A stretch of DNA of 33,125 nucleotides from contig JAJSZR010000010.1 in NCBI GenBank assembly GCA_030262715.1, positions 1 through 33,125 on the forward strand, read 5' to 3'. The notes beneath the pieces were generated by a model. That model was not told the origin of the DNA. It searched no databases and saw only the letters and a program-made list of their open reading frames with translations. Of the stretch, positions 1 to 7,745 are shown piece after piece (within the stretch, counting starts at the first letter, position 1; the number at the start of each line of letters is the position of its first letter). This stretch comes from Deltaproteobacteria bacterium. Its GTDB lineage: Bacteria > Desulfobacterota > Dissulfuribacteria > Dissulfuribacterales > UBA3076. The translations under genes were made by a program, and so were the position numbers.

Positions 1-130
1 CTTTGACCTTCTACCTTTGACCTGATCTCACGCGCAGTGTAATTATTCTATGCACTGGCTATGCCATAATAGGGCAAAATCTCATCCTACTGTTATTATT
101 GAACATTCATCAAAATAAATGGAATCAGGA

Positions 131-169
131 TGGGTAAGCGATTACCCAAAGTGGGTAATCGCTTACCCA
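131..169. repeat. Perfect inverted repeat made of two hairpins
   Basis: An 18-bp arm, TGGGTAAGCGATTACCCA, is followed after AAG by its exact reverse complement (152-169). Each arm is itself an inverted repeat: TGGGTAA, a four-base loop (GCGA or TCGC), then TTACCCA. The unit can therefore fold as one long hairpin or as two short ones. It lies in gene-free DNA. The GTAAGCG...CGCTTAC core resembles the ends of the elements at 7495-7743 and 25640-25749. Function is unknown; it could be a REP-like element, a protein-binding site or paired transposon ends. Confidence 0.8.
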
Positions 170-293
170 ATCTAGCACGCTTTCGCTCCTTTTCTTTATT
201 TGAATTAATTAACCGTTGCGGCGGCATCCTTCATTCACTGGTTTACACTTACTCCCAAAAATGGTGCATTATCGAATCGAATGCCGGATGCCG

Positions 294-321
294 AAACTGG
301 AAACTGGAAATTGGAAACTGG
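294..321. repeat. 7-bp tandem repeat, AAACTGG type
   Basis: Four consecutive 7-bp units read AAACTGG, AAACTGG, AAATTGG, AAACTGG. The array ends six bases before the miniature element at 328. It belongs to the same compositional class as the 7-bp GAAATTA repeats at 7515-7542 and the AAACTGG/AAATT repeats at 16579 and 20102, which suggests a repeat type scattered between genes in this genome. The apparent open reading frame across 130-339 is only a translation of this repeat and the palindrome. Confidence 0.7.
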
Positions 322-327
322 GTAAAA

Positions 328-407
328 CGTAACTTCTAAATAAGTCCGTGCAAATCATATTTTGCGACTATCTAATGGCTATTACCCGGACTTATTGAGA
401 AGTTACG
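328..407 (-). mobile_element. 80-bp deletion derivative of the 148-bp miniature element (copy 1)
   Basis: The ends are 23-bp inverted repeats with two mismatches (328-350 against 385-407), carrying the core CGTAACTTCT and AGAAGTTACG. Read on the minus strand, one end followed by about 45 bases of the other end matches the element at 25312-25459, including the block GATAGTCGCAAAATATGATT. The two central hairpins are missing. Flanking 8-mers (321-328 and 407-414) match at only 5 of 8 positions, so a target duplication is not convincing here. It lies between the palindrome region and the ATPase remnant. Confidence 0.75.
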
Positions 408-457
408 GTTCATCCCATTCAGTACTTAATCCGGAAATGCGATGGTTTCCCGCAGAT

Positions 458-719
458 CTACAAATACCACCAGGGGACAGTGGTGACAGTTGATTTCTTT
501 CCGACCACATCCTTTCCCCTGTATATGACAAATCCCTTCTTAGATGTGTTTCCTTTCAGATTAAGCCATGAAAGAACACTTGATTTGAATTCTCTGCGGA
601 TGACCTTTAAGTTCATCCGAGGTCCTGATCGAAAGAAGGAAAGAAAGCACTCCCGTATCTGCAAAATATAATTTGGGGGTTTTTAAAAGGCGCTTTCTAA
701 AATTCTTGTGATGGGAATG
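458..719 (-). pseudogene. Decayed C-terminus of an AAA/DUF4143-type ATPase
   Basis: Reading the minus strand from about 719, one frame gives KNFRKRLLKTPKLYFADTG and then LLSIRTSDELKGHP, which matches the well-known 'KRLxKxPKLYFxDTGLxxYLLGI...L..HP' block of DUF4143 proteins. That frame then stops. A second frame continues with REFKSS and KKGFVIYRGKDVV and ends in TVPWWYL at 458, which matches the extreme C-terminus of the same family. The middle of the domain and the whole N-terminal P-loop ATPase domain are absent, so this is a frameshifted, internally deleted relic. It abuts the 3' end of mscS and lies next to miniature-element copy 1. The family call rests on motif memory, not on a search. 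Confidence 0.65.
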
Positions 720-739
720 TATCACGCGTTTAGCGCGAT

Positions 740-1804
740 TTAATTCGTATCTGCAGAAATGAGATGAACGTCTCTTTGGGGGAAGGGGATGGAGATACCC
801 TCTTTTCCAAAGGCATTAAAAATGATATTCATGATCTGATGCGTGACAAGCCCTTTGTTCCTTGGGTCTTCTACCCAGCACAGTAGCTCAAAGTCAATTG
901 ACGAATCCCCAAACGCCCTTAGCCTCGCCCTTGGCTCAGGGTCTTTTGACACCATGGAATTGGACCTGGCTATATCTACCAGGATATCCTCTACCTTTTC
1001 CAGGTCGCTCTCATAGGCCACACCTACCGGTATGCGTATCCTGAATCTGGGGACCGGGGCGCTTTCATTGATTATCTTGACATTTGCCAGTATGGAATTA
1101 GGGACTGTGATGAGCACATCGTCTCTTGTCTTGATCCTTGTAGAACGGATGCCTATATCCACCACTTCTCCCCTTTCCCCGGTATCAAGAATTATGTAAT
1201 CCCCGACCTTGAAGGGCTTGTCCACAAAAATACTGATCCCGCCAAAAAAATTAGCAAGGGTGTCCTTTGCTGCCAGCGCAACGGCTATTCCTGCAATCCC
1301 TGCAGATGCAAACAGCGGCGTGAGGTTTACATTCCAGATTGCAAGCATCCACAGGATGCCTATGATCACGGCTGCAACACGAAATATGTTCTTGAAGAGA
1401 AGGAAGATGTCTCGTCCGGCCTCCCCTGTCCTGGCCGCAATCGGAAAGCTCTTGTCTGACAGCCAGTTCACTATCCTGATAGCCGCAATCCACCACACAA
1501 AAAGGATCAGACTCTTGGTAACCATTGGAAGGATGTTGTCCCACGGCGGCTGCGACTCCAGTAATATCAGCCCGTGAAGGATACCTATTAAGGCAATAGT
1601 CCAGAATACAGGACCATGGACAAAGGATATCAGCTTGTCATCAAAACTGAACTTTGTAAGGCCTGCCAAGCGCTTTAAGATTTTGTCAATAAATATGTCA
1701 GCAGCCTTGGCCAGCACCAGGTAGATCAGCACTGTGACCAGGGCCTCAAGGCCAGGCACGTCACTGAGTATCTTGAAATGATGTAAGAGGTGTAAAAGAT
1801 CCAT
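740..1804 (-). CDS. Small-conductance mechanosensitive channel, MscS family
   Basis: Encodes a 354-residue inner-membrane channel of the kind that opens under membrane tension and releases solutes during hypo-osmotic shock. Several hydrophobic segments occupy roughly the first 190 residues. The last is the glycine/alanine-rich pore helix (ASAGIAGIAVALAAKDTLAN), followed directly by the family signature FFGGISIFVDKPFKVGDYI and the beta domain (GERGEVVDIGIRSTRIKT, VPNSILAN). The C-terminal alpha/beta domain is complete. Length and extra N-terminal helices suit an MscS-like protein somewhat larger than the E. coli prototype, so no exact subtype is given. ATG at 1804 is preceded by a perfect TATAAT (1827-1832) but no clear ribosome site. 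No stem with a T-run follows the stop. Confidence 0.9.
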   Translation of the reverse strand: MDLLHLLHHFKILSDVPGLEALVTVLIYLVLAKAADIFIDKILKRLAGLTKFSFDDKLISFVHGPVFWTIALIGILHGLILLESQPPWDNILPMVTKSLILFVWWIAAIRIVNWLSDKSFPIAARTGEAGRDIFLLFKNIFRVAAVIIGILWMLAIWNVNLTPLFASAGIAGIAVALAAKDTLANFFGGISIFVDKPFKVGDYIILDTGERGEVVDIGIRSTRIKTRDDVLITVPNSILANVKIINESAPVPRFRIRIPVGVAYESDLEKVEDILVDIARSNSMVSKDPEPRARLRAFGDSSIDFELLCWVEDPRNKGLVTHQIMNIIFNAFGKEGISIPFPQRDVHLISADTN

Positions 1805-1805
1805 A

Positions 1806-1834
1806 TTGACATCAAATAGGTGCTATATTATATG
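1806..1834 (+). promoter_or_regulatory. Probable sigma-70 promoter of rpsT
   Basis: A perfect -35 hexamer TTGACA (1806-1811) is followed after 17 bases by TATATG (1829-1834, 4 of 6 consensus bases). This would start transcription near 1841, about 45 bases before the rpsT start codon. Placement is by eye. Confidence 0.5.
1827..1832 (-). promoter_or_regulatory. Probable -10 element of mscS
   Basis: The minus strand reads TATAAT, a perfect -10 hexamer, 23 to 28 bases upstream of the mscS ATG. No good -35 hexamer is visible at 16 to 18 bases, so it would be a weak or activated promoter. It overlaps the proposed -10 of rpsT on the other strand, so the two promoters could exclude one another. Confidence 0.35.
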
Positions 1835-1886
1835 AGCTACAAACAAAAACAAATAATAGTACTATATTCAGATATAGGAGGATAGA

Positions 1887-2168
1887 TTGGCCAACCACAA
1901 ATCTGCCCTTAAGAGGGCACGTCAGAATAAAGAACGCCAATTGCGTAATAAATCCCAAAAGACCAAAATAAAAAGCATTGTAAAGGCACTTGAGGCCGCC
2001 ATCACAGAGAAATCACCTGCAGAGATCCAGGAGCATATACGGTTGGCTCAAAAAGCCATTGCCAAGACAGCGGCCAAGGGTACTATTCACAAGCGTACAG
2101 CTTCGCGGAAGATTTCCAGGCTGAGCAGGAAAGTTCAGGTCCTGAAAAAGGCCCAGACAGCGGGTTAG
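1887..2168 (+). CDS. rpsT: 30S ribosomal protein S20
   Basis: Encodes a 93-residue basic protein that binds 16S rRNA early in 30S assembly. The N-terminus MANHKSALKRARQNKERQLR and the pattern KTAAKGTIHKRTASRKISRL are diagnostic of S20, and the length is typical. Translation starts at TTG, with a strong AGGAGG-type site seven bases upstream; E. coli rpsT also starts with UUG and its product represses its own translation, so similar autoregulation is plausible here. It is transcribed alone, divergent from mscS, and its TAG stop (2166-2168) overlaps the TAA stop of convergent lptE (2165-2167). No terminator separates the two genes. Confidence 0.97.
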   Translation: MANHKSALKRARQNKERQLRNKSQKTKIKSIVKALEAAITEKSPAEIQEHIRLAQKAIAKTAAKGTIHKRTASRKISRLSRKVQVLKKAQTAG

Positions 2169-2722
2169 AAGACACCTGTAATCCTGTGGTATACTATATC
2201 AGCCACGTCGCGGCTGAGCCTTTGCAGGGCCTCGTCCTTGAGGGCCTCGGTCTGCATTATATCCTTCCCTACAAGAAATTCTTCCTCTCTCCAAATATTA
2301 CTGGTTTGCCATATGACCTTGCCGCTTTCGCGGTGTACCAGATGCACAGAGTACTCGGCCGTGATACGTCGTTCAACAGCCTGGTCATACCTGATGTAGG
2401 AAAGACCATAGGTATCTGTGCTTACAATCTCTCCCTTAAGGATCACATCGGCTTCATACTTTGGGACAAGCTTCAGTCCCCTGCCCCTTAAGAATTCATG
2501 TCTAAGTTCTTCAGTTATCCAGACTCCAAGCAAAAGTTCGTTGCTACGGTTGGCCCATGGTGCCACATATACGGTTTTTATCCAGGCAGGTAATTCCACG
2601 CGTTCGGCACAGTGGTATCCACAACCAGATAACGAGGTACAGAGAATACAGAAGGCAAAAACAATAAGGATAAAAGGCCCCAAGTGATGTGTACAGGAAA
2701 CAATTTGTAAAATTCTAGGCAT
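2165..2722 (-). CDS. lptE: LPS-assembly lipoprotein LptE
   Basis: Encodes a 185-residue outer-membrane lipoprotein that plugs the LptD barrel during lipopolysaccharide export. A hydrophobic signal sequence ends in a lipobox LSGC, and the mature protein begins CGYH, the usual LptE start. Further typical blocks are VYVAPWANRS and the C-terminal DEALQRLSRDVADIVYHRI. It begins 25 bases after leuS; the leuS-lptE order is also found in E. coli, which supports the call. It is the last gene of the long minus-strand run and converges on rpsT. Its presence implies a diderm organism that makes LPS. LptE diverges fast, so identification leans on the N-terminal motif, length and neighbour. Confidence 0.85.
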   Translation of the reverse strand: MPRILQIVSCTHHLGPFILIVFAFCILCTSLSGCGYHCAERVELPAWIKTVYVAPWANRSNELLLGVWITEELRHEFLRGRGLKLVPKYEADVILKGEIVSTDTYGLSYIRYDQAVERRITAEYSVHLVHRESGKVIWQTSNIWREEEFLVGKDIMQTEALKDEALQRLSRDVADIVYHRITGVF

Positions 2723-2747
2723 TTTAAATGCTATCCCTCAGCTCCCC

Positions 2748-5273
2748 TTAATCCTTTACCACAATGTTCATCAGTCTTCCAGGCACATATATGATTTTAT
2801 ATACAGCCTTCCCTTCTGTGTACCGCTTTACCTTCGGATCATCCAGGGCCATAGATTCGATGATTTTCTTATCTACACTTTGAGCTACCTCGACCTGGCT
2901 GCGAAGCTTACCATTTACCTGTATCACGATATTTACAGTATCGGCCCGTGCGACTTCGGGATCTGCAACAGGCCACGGTTCAAGACTTATAGTCCTCTTA
3001 TGGCCTAAAAGCTGCCACAGTTCGTCTGTTATGTGGGGCACCATTGGAGAGAGCAAGATCAACACTGCTTCCATGGCCTCTCTCAGTACGGCCCAATCTC
3101 CCTGTTTGTCCATCTCAGGGGTTCCATACTGGTTGAGGTAGGCCATCACTTCATTGATTAACTCCATGACTGCACTGATGGCCGTATTGAAATGAAAGCG
3201 CTGTTCAATGTCTTCGGTAACCTTTAAAATCGTCTGGTGTGTTTTTTGTCTCACGGCCTTAAGGGCATTTGTCCCCTGGATCAGGGTCTCCTTGTCGGTC
3301 CTTGCCAGGGTCAAACCCTCAAGGTTTTCCGTAACCAGACGCCAGATCCGGTGCAGAAACCTGTGGGCACCTTCAACTCCTTGATCGCTCCATTCGAGAT
3401 CCCTTTCCGGCGGGGAAGCGAAAAGGATGAAGAGGCGAATCGTATCAACTCCGTAAATATGGATCATCTCATCAGGGTCAACCACGTTCCCCTTGGATTT
3501 GGACATCTTTGCCCCGTCCTTGAGGACCATGCCTTGAGTCAAAAGATTTGTAAAAGGCTCATCTGCCGAGAGCCATCCCAGGTCCCGAAGGGCCTTGGTA
3601 AAGAATCTTGCATACAGGAGATGCAATATGGCGTGTTCAATTCCACCGATATACTGATTTACAGGGAGCCACGTATCCACCCTTGTTCGATCAAGGGGGG
3701 CCGAGGTTTCATCAGGGCATGTGTATCTCGCAAAATACCAGGATGACTCCACAAAGGTATCCATTGTGTCGGTTTCCCGCCGGGCAGGTCCACCGCATTT
3801 GGGGCAGGTTGCAGACCAGAAGTCCTCAAGGCCGGGAAGGGGAGACCGGCCCTGCTTGTCCAACCGGGCATCCAGGGGGAGGATCACAGGCAGGTCTTGT
3901 TTCCTGACCGGTACGATCCCGCATGTATCGCAATGGACCATGGGAATGGGCGCTCCCCAATAGCGCTGTCTGGATATCCCCCAATCCCTCAGGCGATAGC
4001 TGATCTTTTGATTCCCAAGGCCCTTGGCCTCCAGGTGTCTGGTTATGGCCTCCTTGGCCTGTTCGTTATACATGCCATCAAAATGGCCGGAGTTGACAAG
4101 GATACCTGGGCCCTCCCATGCCTCTTTCATGGTCTCGGGTTCCAGGTTTTCTCCCTCTGGTTGAATTACCACCTTTATGGGCAACCTGTATTCCTTGGCA
4201 AACTCAAAGTCCCTCTGATCATGAGCAGGCACAGCCATCACCGCTCCGGTGCCGTATTCCATTAACACGAAATTAGCAATGTAGACCGGGATACTCTCAC
4301 CAGTCAGCGGATGCTTGACATAAGCCCCGGTGAAGACACCTTCTTTGGATCTGGTGATCTGGTGATCTGGTGATCTGGTGATCTGTCTTTCTCTTGAAGG
4401 TATTTTGCCCCAATGGTCTATAAAGGCTTTTACTTCTTCTTCCTGGTCTGTGCCCATACAGAGTTCCAGGGCCATAGGGTGTTCCGGTGACAGGCTCATG
4501 AAGGTCGCACCCAAAAGGGTATCCGGTCTGGTAGTAAATACCCTGATTTCGCCGTCGTCTCCCACCAGCGGGAATGTGATCTCTGCCCCTACACTGCGAC
4601 CGATCCAGTTGCGCTGCATTGTAAGGACCTTTTCCGGCCATCCGGTCAGCCTGTCACATCCTTCCAGTAGCTCTTGAGTATAGTCAGTGATCTTGAAAAA
4701 CCATCCATCGAGCTCTTTTTCCACTACCTCAGTATCACACCGCCAGCACTTGCCGTCCTCTACCTGCTCGTTGGCAAGGACTGTCTGGCAGCCTTCACAC
4801 CAGTTGACCTTGGATTTACGGCGATATACGAGTCCTGCTTCAAACATCTGGATAAAGAAGATCTGTTCCCAGCGATAGTACTCCGGATCACATGTGGCAA
4901 ATTCTCTTTTCCAATCATATGACAACCCCAGGCGTTTGAGTTGTTTGCGCATATATTTAATATTTTCATAAGTCCATGTGGCAGGATGGATCCCGTGTTC
5001 AATAGCAGCATTCTCAGCAGGCATACCAAAGGCATCCCACCCCATGGGATGCAAAACGTTATAGCCTTGCATGCGTTTGTACCGGGCCACCACGTCACCT
5101 ATGGTGTAATTCCTGACATGACCCATGTGTATCCGGCCTGAAGGATAGGGAAACATCTCCAGGACATAATAGCAGGGTCTGGAACTATCCTCCTTGGCGG
5201 AAAAAAGATCCTCTTTCGCCCAGTCAGCCTGGTGCCTTTCTTCTATTGCTTTGAAATCATATCGCGTGGTCAT
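2748..5273 (-). CDS. leuS: Leucyl-tRNA synthetase
   Basis: Charges tRNA-Leu with leucine in the cytoplasm. The start is taken as ATG at 5273 ([15 protein letters not shown]), 11 bases after the nusB stop; an in-frame extension to 5366 would overlap nusB and lacks family similarity. The product is 841 residues. Visible are the class I HIGH site as HMGH (residues 49-52), a zinc-type CEGC...CWRC cluster (159-179), the CP1 editing domain with [12 protein letters not shown], the second zinc-type cluster around CDTCG and CPKCGG, and KMSKS (589-593). Within CP1, residues about 297-309 ([13 protein letters not shown]) are encoded by an 8-bp tandem repeat not expected in the family. All catalytic motifs are intact, so the enzyme should be functional. 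Confidence 0.97.
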   Translation of the reverse strand: MTTRYDFKAIEERHQADWAKEDLFSAKEDSSRPCYYVLEMFPYPSGRIHMGHVRNYTIGDVVARYKRMQGYNVLHPMGWDAFGMPAENAAIEHGIHPATWTYENIKYMRKQLKRLGLSYDWKREFATCDPEYYRWEQIFFIQMFEAGLVYRRKSKVNWCEGCQTVLANEQVEDGKCWRCDTEVVEKELDGWFFKITDYTQELLEGCDRLTGWPEKVLTMQRNWIGRSVGAEITFPLVGDDGEIRVFTTRPDTLLGATFMSLSPEHPMALELCMGTDQEEEVKAFIDHWGKIPSRERQITRSPDHQITRSKEGVFTGAYVKHPLTGESIPVYIANFVLMEYGTGAVMAVPAHDQRDFEFAKEYRLPIKVVIQPEGENLEPETMKEAWEGPGILVNSGHFDGMYNEQAKEAITRHLEAKGLGNQKISYRLRDWGISRQRYWGAPIPMVHCDTCGIVPVRKQDLPVILPLDARLDKQGRSPLPGLEDFWSATCPKCGGPARRETDTMDTFVESSWYFARYTCPDETSAPLDRTRVDTWLPVNQYIGGIEHAILHLLYARFFTKALRDLGWLSADEPFTNLLTQGMVLKDGAKMSKSKGNVVDPDEMIHIYGVDTIRLFILFASPPERDLEWSDQGVEGAHRFLHRIWRLVTENLEGLTLARTDKETLIQGTNALKAVRQKTHQTILKVTEDIEQRFHFNTAISAVMELINEVMAYLNQYGTPEMDKQGDWAVLREAMEAVLILLSPMVPHITDELWQLLGHKRTISLEPWPVADPEVARADTVNIVIQVNGKLRSQVEVAQSVDKKIIESMALDDPKVKRYTEGKAVYKIIYVPGRLMNIVVKD
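4348..4385. repeat. 8-bp microsatellite inside leuS
   Basis: GATCTGGT is repeated 4.75 times without error. Because 24 bp is three units and eight codons, the encoded peptide has an eight-residue period (DHQITRSP). The array keeps the leuS frame and falls between the LeuRS editing-core segment and the conserved KEGVFTGAY. Change by one unit (8 bp) would shift the frame; only changes of three units are silent for frame. Confidence 0.95.
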
Positions 5274-5284
5274 GATCTCTAGGG

Positions 5285-5731
5285 CTATGTCTTTTGTTTC
5301 TTTTCTCTCTCCCTTAAGACAGCATCCAGGATACCGTTGACAAAGGCGCTTGATTCTCCGCTGCAAAACTTCTTTGCAAGCTCAAGGGCCTCATTTATGG
5401 CTACCTTGGGAGGAATATCAGGGCAGTAACATAACTCAAAGGTCCCTATGCGTAAAATGTTTCTGTCTACACTGGCCATTCTTTCCAACCGCCACCGCTT
5501 GGTGTTCCTTTGCAGAATGGAATCGATTTTCGCCTTATGGGTAAGCACGCCTTGCAACCGGGTCCGGCCGAACTCCAGGGCAGGATCATTTTCAGGGATA
5601 GCCTCTGAAGCCAGACCAGTGGCGTATTCCGTAACAGCCTTATCTATGTCCTCAATTGTATCCCAGTCACATTGGTAAAGGATCTGAAGAGCAATCTCTC
5701 GCCCTTTACGGCGAACGGACAATTTAGGCAT
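5285..5731 (-). CDS. nusB: Transcription antitermination factor NusB
   Basis: Encodes a 148-residue all-helical RNA-binding protein which, with S10 (NusE), binds boxA and helps RNA polymerase complete rRNA operons. The N-terminal pattern [17 protein letters not shown], the middle block [19 protein letters not shown] and the end [18 protein letters not shown] match NusB throughout, and the length is usual. Its start overlaps the end of ribH by eight bases, indicating translational coupling; ribH-nusB is a very widely conserved pair. leuS starts 11 bases downstream. Confidence 0.96.
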   Translation of the reverse strand: MPKLSVRRKGREIALQILYQCDWDTIEDIDKAVTEYATGLASEAIPENDPALEFGRTRLQGVLTHKAKIDSILQRNTKRWRLERMASVDRNILRIGTFELCYCPDIPPKVAINEALELAKKFCSGESSAFVNGILDAVLREREKKQKT

Positions 5732-6194
5732 TTAGGCCTTTTAAGAGGTTTGCCATCTCTACAGCCGCCAAGGCAGCGTCCCAACCCTTGTTGCCGGCCT
5801 TGGTGCCTGCCCGTTCAATGGCCTGCTCGATACTGTCCGTTGTAAGCACTCCAAAGGCAACAGGGCAATCTGCCTGCATTGCAACCTGCGCGATTCCCTT
5901 GGAAGCCTCGGCAGCTATATAGTCAAAGTGTGGTGTAGCTCCGCGGATGATGCACCCCAGACATATCACGGCGTCATAGCGGCCGCTATTAGCCATACAC
6001 TTGGCAACAAGGGGAATTTCAAAGGCCCCGGGCACCCAGGCCACTTCAATATCATCTTCTATGCCTCCGTGCCTGACAAGTGCATCTAATGCACCTCCAA
6101 GGAGCTTACTGGAAATGAATTCGTTAAATCGCGCAATCACAATACCTAAACGCAATCCCTGGGCCTGTAGATGACCTTCAAATGTCTTAGGCAT
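5724..6194 (-). CDS. ribH: 6,7-dimethyl-8-ribityllumazine synthase
   Basis: Condenses 5-amino-6-ribitylaminouracil with 3,4-dihydroxy-2-butanone 4-phosphate to give lumazine, the penultimate riboflavin step. It usually assembles as an icosahedral or pentameric shell. Motifs are [27 protein letters not shown] and [15 protein letters not shown] with the catalytic histidine. The start chosen is ATG at 6194 ([10 protein letters not shown], 156 residues), preceded by a GAGGGG ribosome site; the longer frame to 6227 adds 11 residues foreign to the family. ribBA, which makes one substrate, lies 36 bases upstream, and nusB overlaps the end. Confidence 0.96.
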   Translation of the reverse strand: MPKTFEGHLQAQGLRLGIVIARFNEFISSKLLGGALDALVRHGGIEDDIEVAWVPGAFEIPLVAKCMANSGRYDAVICLGCIIRGATPHFDYIAAEASKGIAQVAMQADCPVAFGVLTTDSIEQAIERAGTKAGNKGWDAALAAVEMANLLKGLNA

Positions 6195-6230
6195 GATATT
6201 CCCCTCTCGTTTTTTCAGCGGAATCAAACA

Positions 6231-7439
6231 CTAAATATGTAACAGATGTCCCATCTTCTCTCTCTTGCACTTCAGGTAATTCACATTCTCCTCATGGGGC
6301 GGGATTTCGATAGGGACTCTCTCCACTACTTCCATGCCATATCCCTCGAGCCCCACAATCTTTTTGGGATTGTTGGTCATAAGCCTCATCTTCCTCACCC
6401 CAAGATCCCGCAGGATCTGGGCACCGACACCATAGTCCCTGAGATCTGGTTTAAAGCCCAGTTCACGGTTGGCCTCCACGGTATCTCTTCCTTGATCCTG
6501 CAGACAGTAAGCCCGCAGCTTATTAAGGAGGCCGATACCCCGGCCTTCCTGTCTCATATAGACAAGGATACCCCGGCCTTCCTCGGCTATCTGATGCATG
6601 GACCTTTGTAACTGCAGGCCGCAATCACACCTGAGGGAACCAAACACGTCTCCTGTCAGACACTCAGAGTGTACACGCACAAGAATTTCCTCGTCTGCTT
6701 GGATTTCCGTATCCCCCAACACCAGGGCAAGATGCTCATTGGGATCGATTATGCTGCTGTAGATGATGAGCTTCCATTCTCCACCAAACCTGGAGGGCAG
6801 CCTTGTCTCAACCTCCCGGTGGACAAAGCTCTCGGTGCGGAGACGATAGGCTATGAGATCTGCTATGGTGACGATCTTGAGATCGTGTTTCTTAGAGAAG
6901 ACTTCAAGGTCAGGCATCCGGGCCATGGTCCCATCGTCCTTCATGATCTCGCATATGACCCCTGAGGGCTTAAGGCCGGCCAGCCTTGCAAGATCCACAG
7001 AGCCCTCAGTCTGGCCTGCCCTCACAAGGACTCCTCCCTTCCTTGCCTTTAATGGAAAGACATGGCCTGGTATGGCAATATCCTCCGGGCCGGATTCATC
7101 TGCTACGGCAGTCAGGATAGTAGTTGCCCTGTCATGGGCAGAGATACCGGTTGTGACTCCATATTTAGCCTCTATGGATACCGTAAAATTCGTGCCATAC
7201 CTCGACGTGTTCCGGGAAGTCATCATAGGGAGCTTCAGCTTGTTTACTTGCTTTCCTTCAAGGGCAAGACAGATCAGGCCGCGACCATACCTGGCCATAA
7301 AATTGATGGCCTCAGGGGTCACCATTTCTGCAGCCATAGTGAGGTCACCCTCGTTTTCCCGGTCCTCGTCGTCGACAAGGATAAACATCTTTCCAGCCCG
7401 GATATCCTCGATAGCACTTTCTATGGTTGATAATGACAT
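6231..7439 (-). CDS. ribBA: Bifunctional DHBP synthase / GTP cyclohydrolase II
   Basis: A 402-residue fusion supplying both riboflavin precursors. Residues 1 to about 200 are RibB (3,4-dihydroxy-2-butanone 4-phosphate synthase), with [23 protein letters not shown] and [16 protein letters not shown]. The remainder is RibA (GTP cyclohydrolase II), with the zinc cysteines in [17 protein letters not shown] and the active-site block [18 protein letters not shown]. Both halves have their key residues, so both activities are expected. A GAGG ribosome site precedes ATG 7439. In this genome the gene is separated from ribE by a 249-bp mobile cassette. No FMN riboswitch is recognisable upstream. Confidence 0.96.
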   Translation of the reverse strand: MSLSTIESAIEDIRAGKMFILVDDEDRENEGDLTMAAEMVTPEAINFMARYGRGLICLALEGKQVNKLKLPMMTSRNTSRYGTNFTVSIEAKYGVTTGISAHDRATTILTAVADESGPEDIAIPGHVFPLKARKGGVLVRAGQTEGSVDLARLAGLKPSGVICEIMKDDGTMARMPDLEVFSKKHDLKIVTIADLIAYRLRTESFVHREVETRLPSRFGGEWKLIIYSSIIDPNEHLALVLGDTEIQADEEILVRVHSECLTGDVFGSLRCDCGLQLQRSMHQIAEEGRGILVYMRQEGRGIGLLNKLRAYCLQDQGRDTVEANRELGFKPDLRDYGVGAQILRDLGVRKMRLMTNNPKKIVGLEGYGMEVVERVPIEIPPHEENVNYLKCKREKMGHLLHI

Positions 7440-7494
7440 TTTTACTAAACCTCATTAAAAAAAATTACGTCCGTGAACTGTGTTCCTGTTATAT

Positions 7495-7743
7495 GTGAGC
7501 GTTCACGGAACGTTGAAATTAGAAATTAGAAATTAGAAATTTGACCTTCATGCTTTTGTACTGTTGTTGATCATTATCTGATAGCCTATGGTGTTCTGAA
7601 CTTTTTTGTTCCACTTATCAAAGTCGTGCCAGACCATATCTGATAACTCTTCTGCCAGTTTGCAAACATCCGACTCGTAAACTCGTTTCATCTTTCCCCA
7701 ATTTCTATTTTCTAATTTCAAGTTTCAAGCCGTGAACGGCTAC
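7495..7743. mobile_element. Non-autonomous cassette with IS66-like ends, carrying a four-helix-bundle ORF remnant
   Basis: The left end GTGAGCGTTCACGG (7495-7508) and the right end CCGTGAACGGCTAC (7730-7743) are inverted repeats, 11 of 14 matching. They continue inward as imperfectly inverted GAAATT-rich DNA, including four 7-bp GAAATTA/GAAATTT units at 7515-7542. The 8-mers just outside are TGTTATAT (7487-7494) and TTTTATAT (7744-7751), 7 of 8 identical, as expected of a slightly decayed target duplication; the right copy includes the ribE stop codon. IS66-family elements are known for ends beginning GTAA and for 8-bp duplications, so mobilisation by an IS66 transposase is plausible. It encodes no transposase. 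It sits between ribE and ribBA. Confidence 0.65.
7548..7691 (-). pseudogene. Truncated four-helix-bundle (S23 / 23S rRNA intervening-sequence type) protein
   Basis: A 47-residue frame starts at ATG 7691, four bases after a GGGGA ribosome-site-like stretch. It begins MKRVYESDVCKLAEEL and continues SDMVWHDFDKWNKKVQNTIG, then YQIM, which matches the N-terminal helix and turn of the small four-helix-bundle family first known from proteins encoded in 23S rRNA intervening sequences. Normal members are roughly 110 to 130 residues; here the sequence leaves the family pattern after YQIM and stops at TGA 7548. Two to three helices are missing, so it is probably non-functional. It fills the centre of the cassette 7495-7743. 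Family recognition is from motif memory. Confidence 0.65.
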
Positions 7744-7745
7744 TT

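Noticed and set aside
130-339. 69-codon plus-strand ORF
   Set aside because: It only translates the perfect palindrome and the AAACTGG tandem repeat and has no family features or ribosome site.
321-414. Target duplication around element copy 1
   Set aside because: GGTAAAAC and GGTTCATC agree at only 5 of 8 positions, so it cannot be claimed.
722-738. Intrinsic terminator after mscS
   Set aside because: CGCG-CTAAA-CGCG gives only a four-base-pair stem with no T-run after it.
3237-4265. Several plus-strand ORFs of 80 to 169 codons opposite leuS
   Set aside because: They are shadows of the leuS coding sequence; none shows a recognisable motif, and leuS is intact.
6211-6226. Shared 16-mer TTTTTCAGCGGAATCA at 6211 and 33101
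   Set aside because: One exact match of this length between two places in 33 kb is not improbable enough, and the surroundings do not match.
7515-7542. CRISPR-like array (also considered at 294-321 and 4348-4385)
   Set aside because: These are 7- or 8-bp tandem repeats without spacers; no cas gene is present.
7440-7745. FMN riboswitch before ribBA
   Set aside because: I looked for the conserved RFN helices in this spacer and upstream of ribD. The spacer is fully explained by the mobile cassette, and no RFN pattern is visible.
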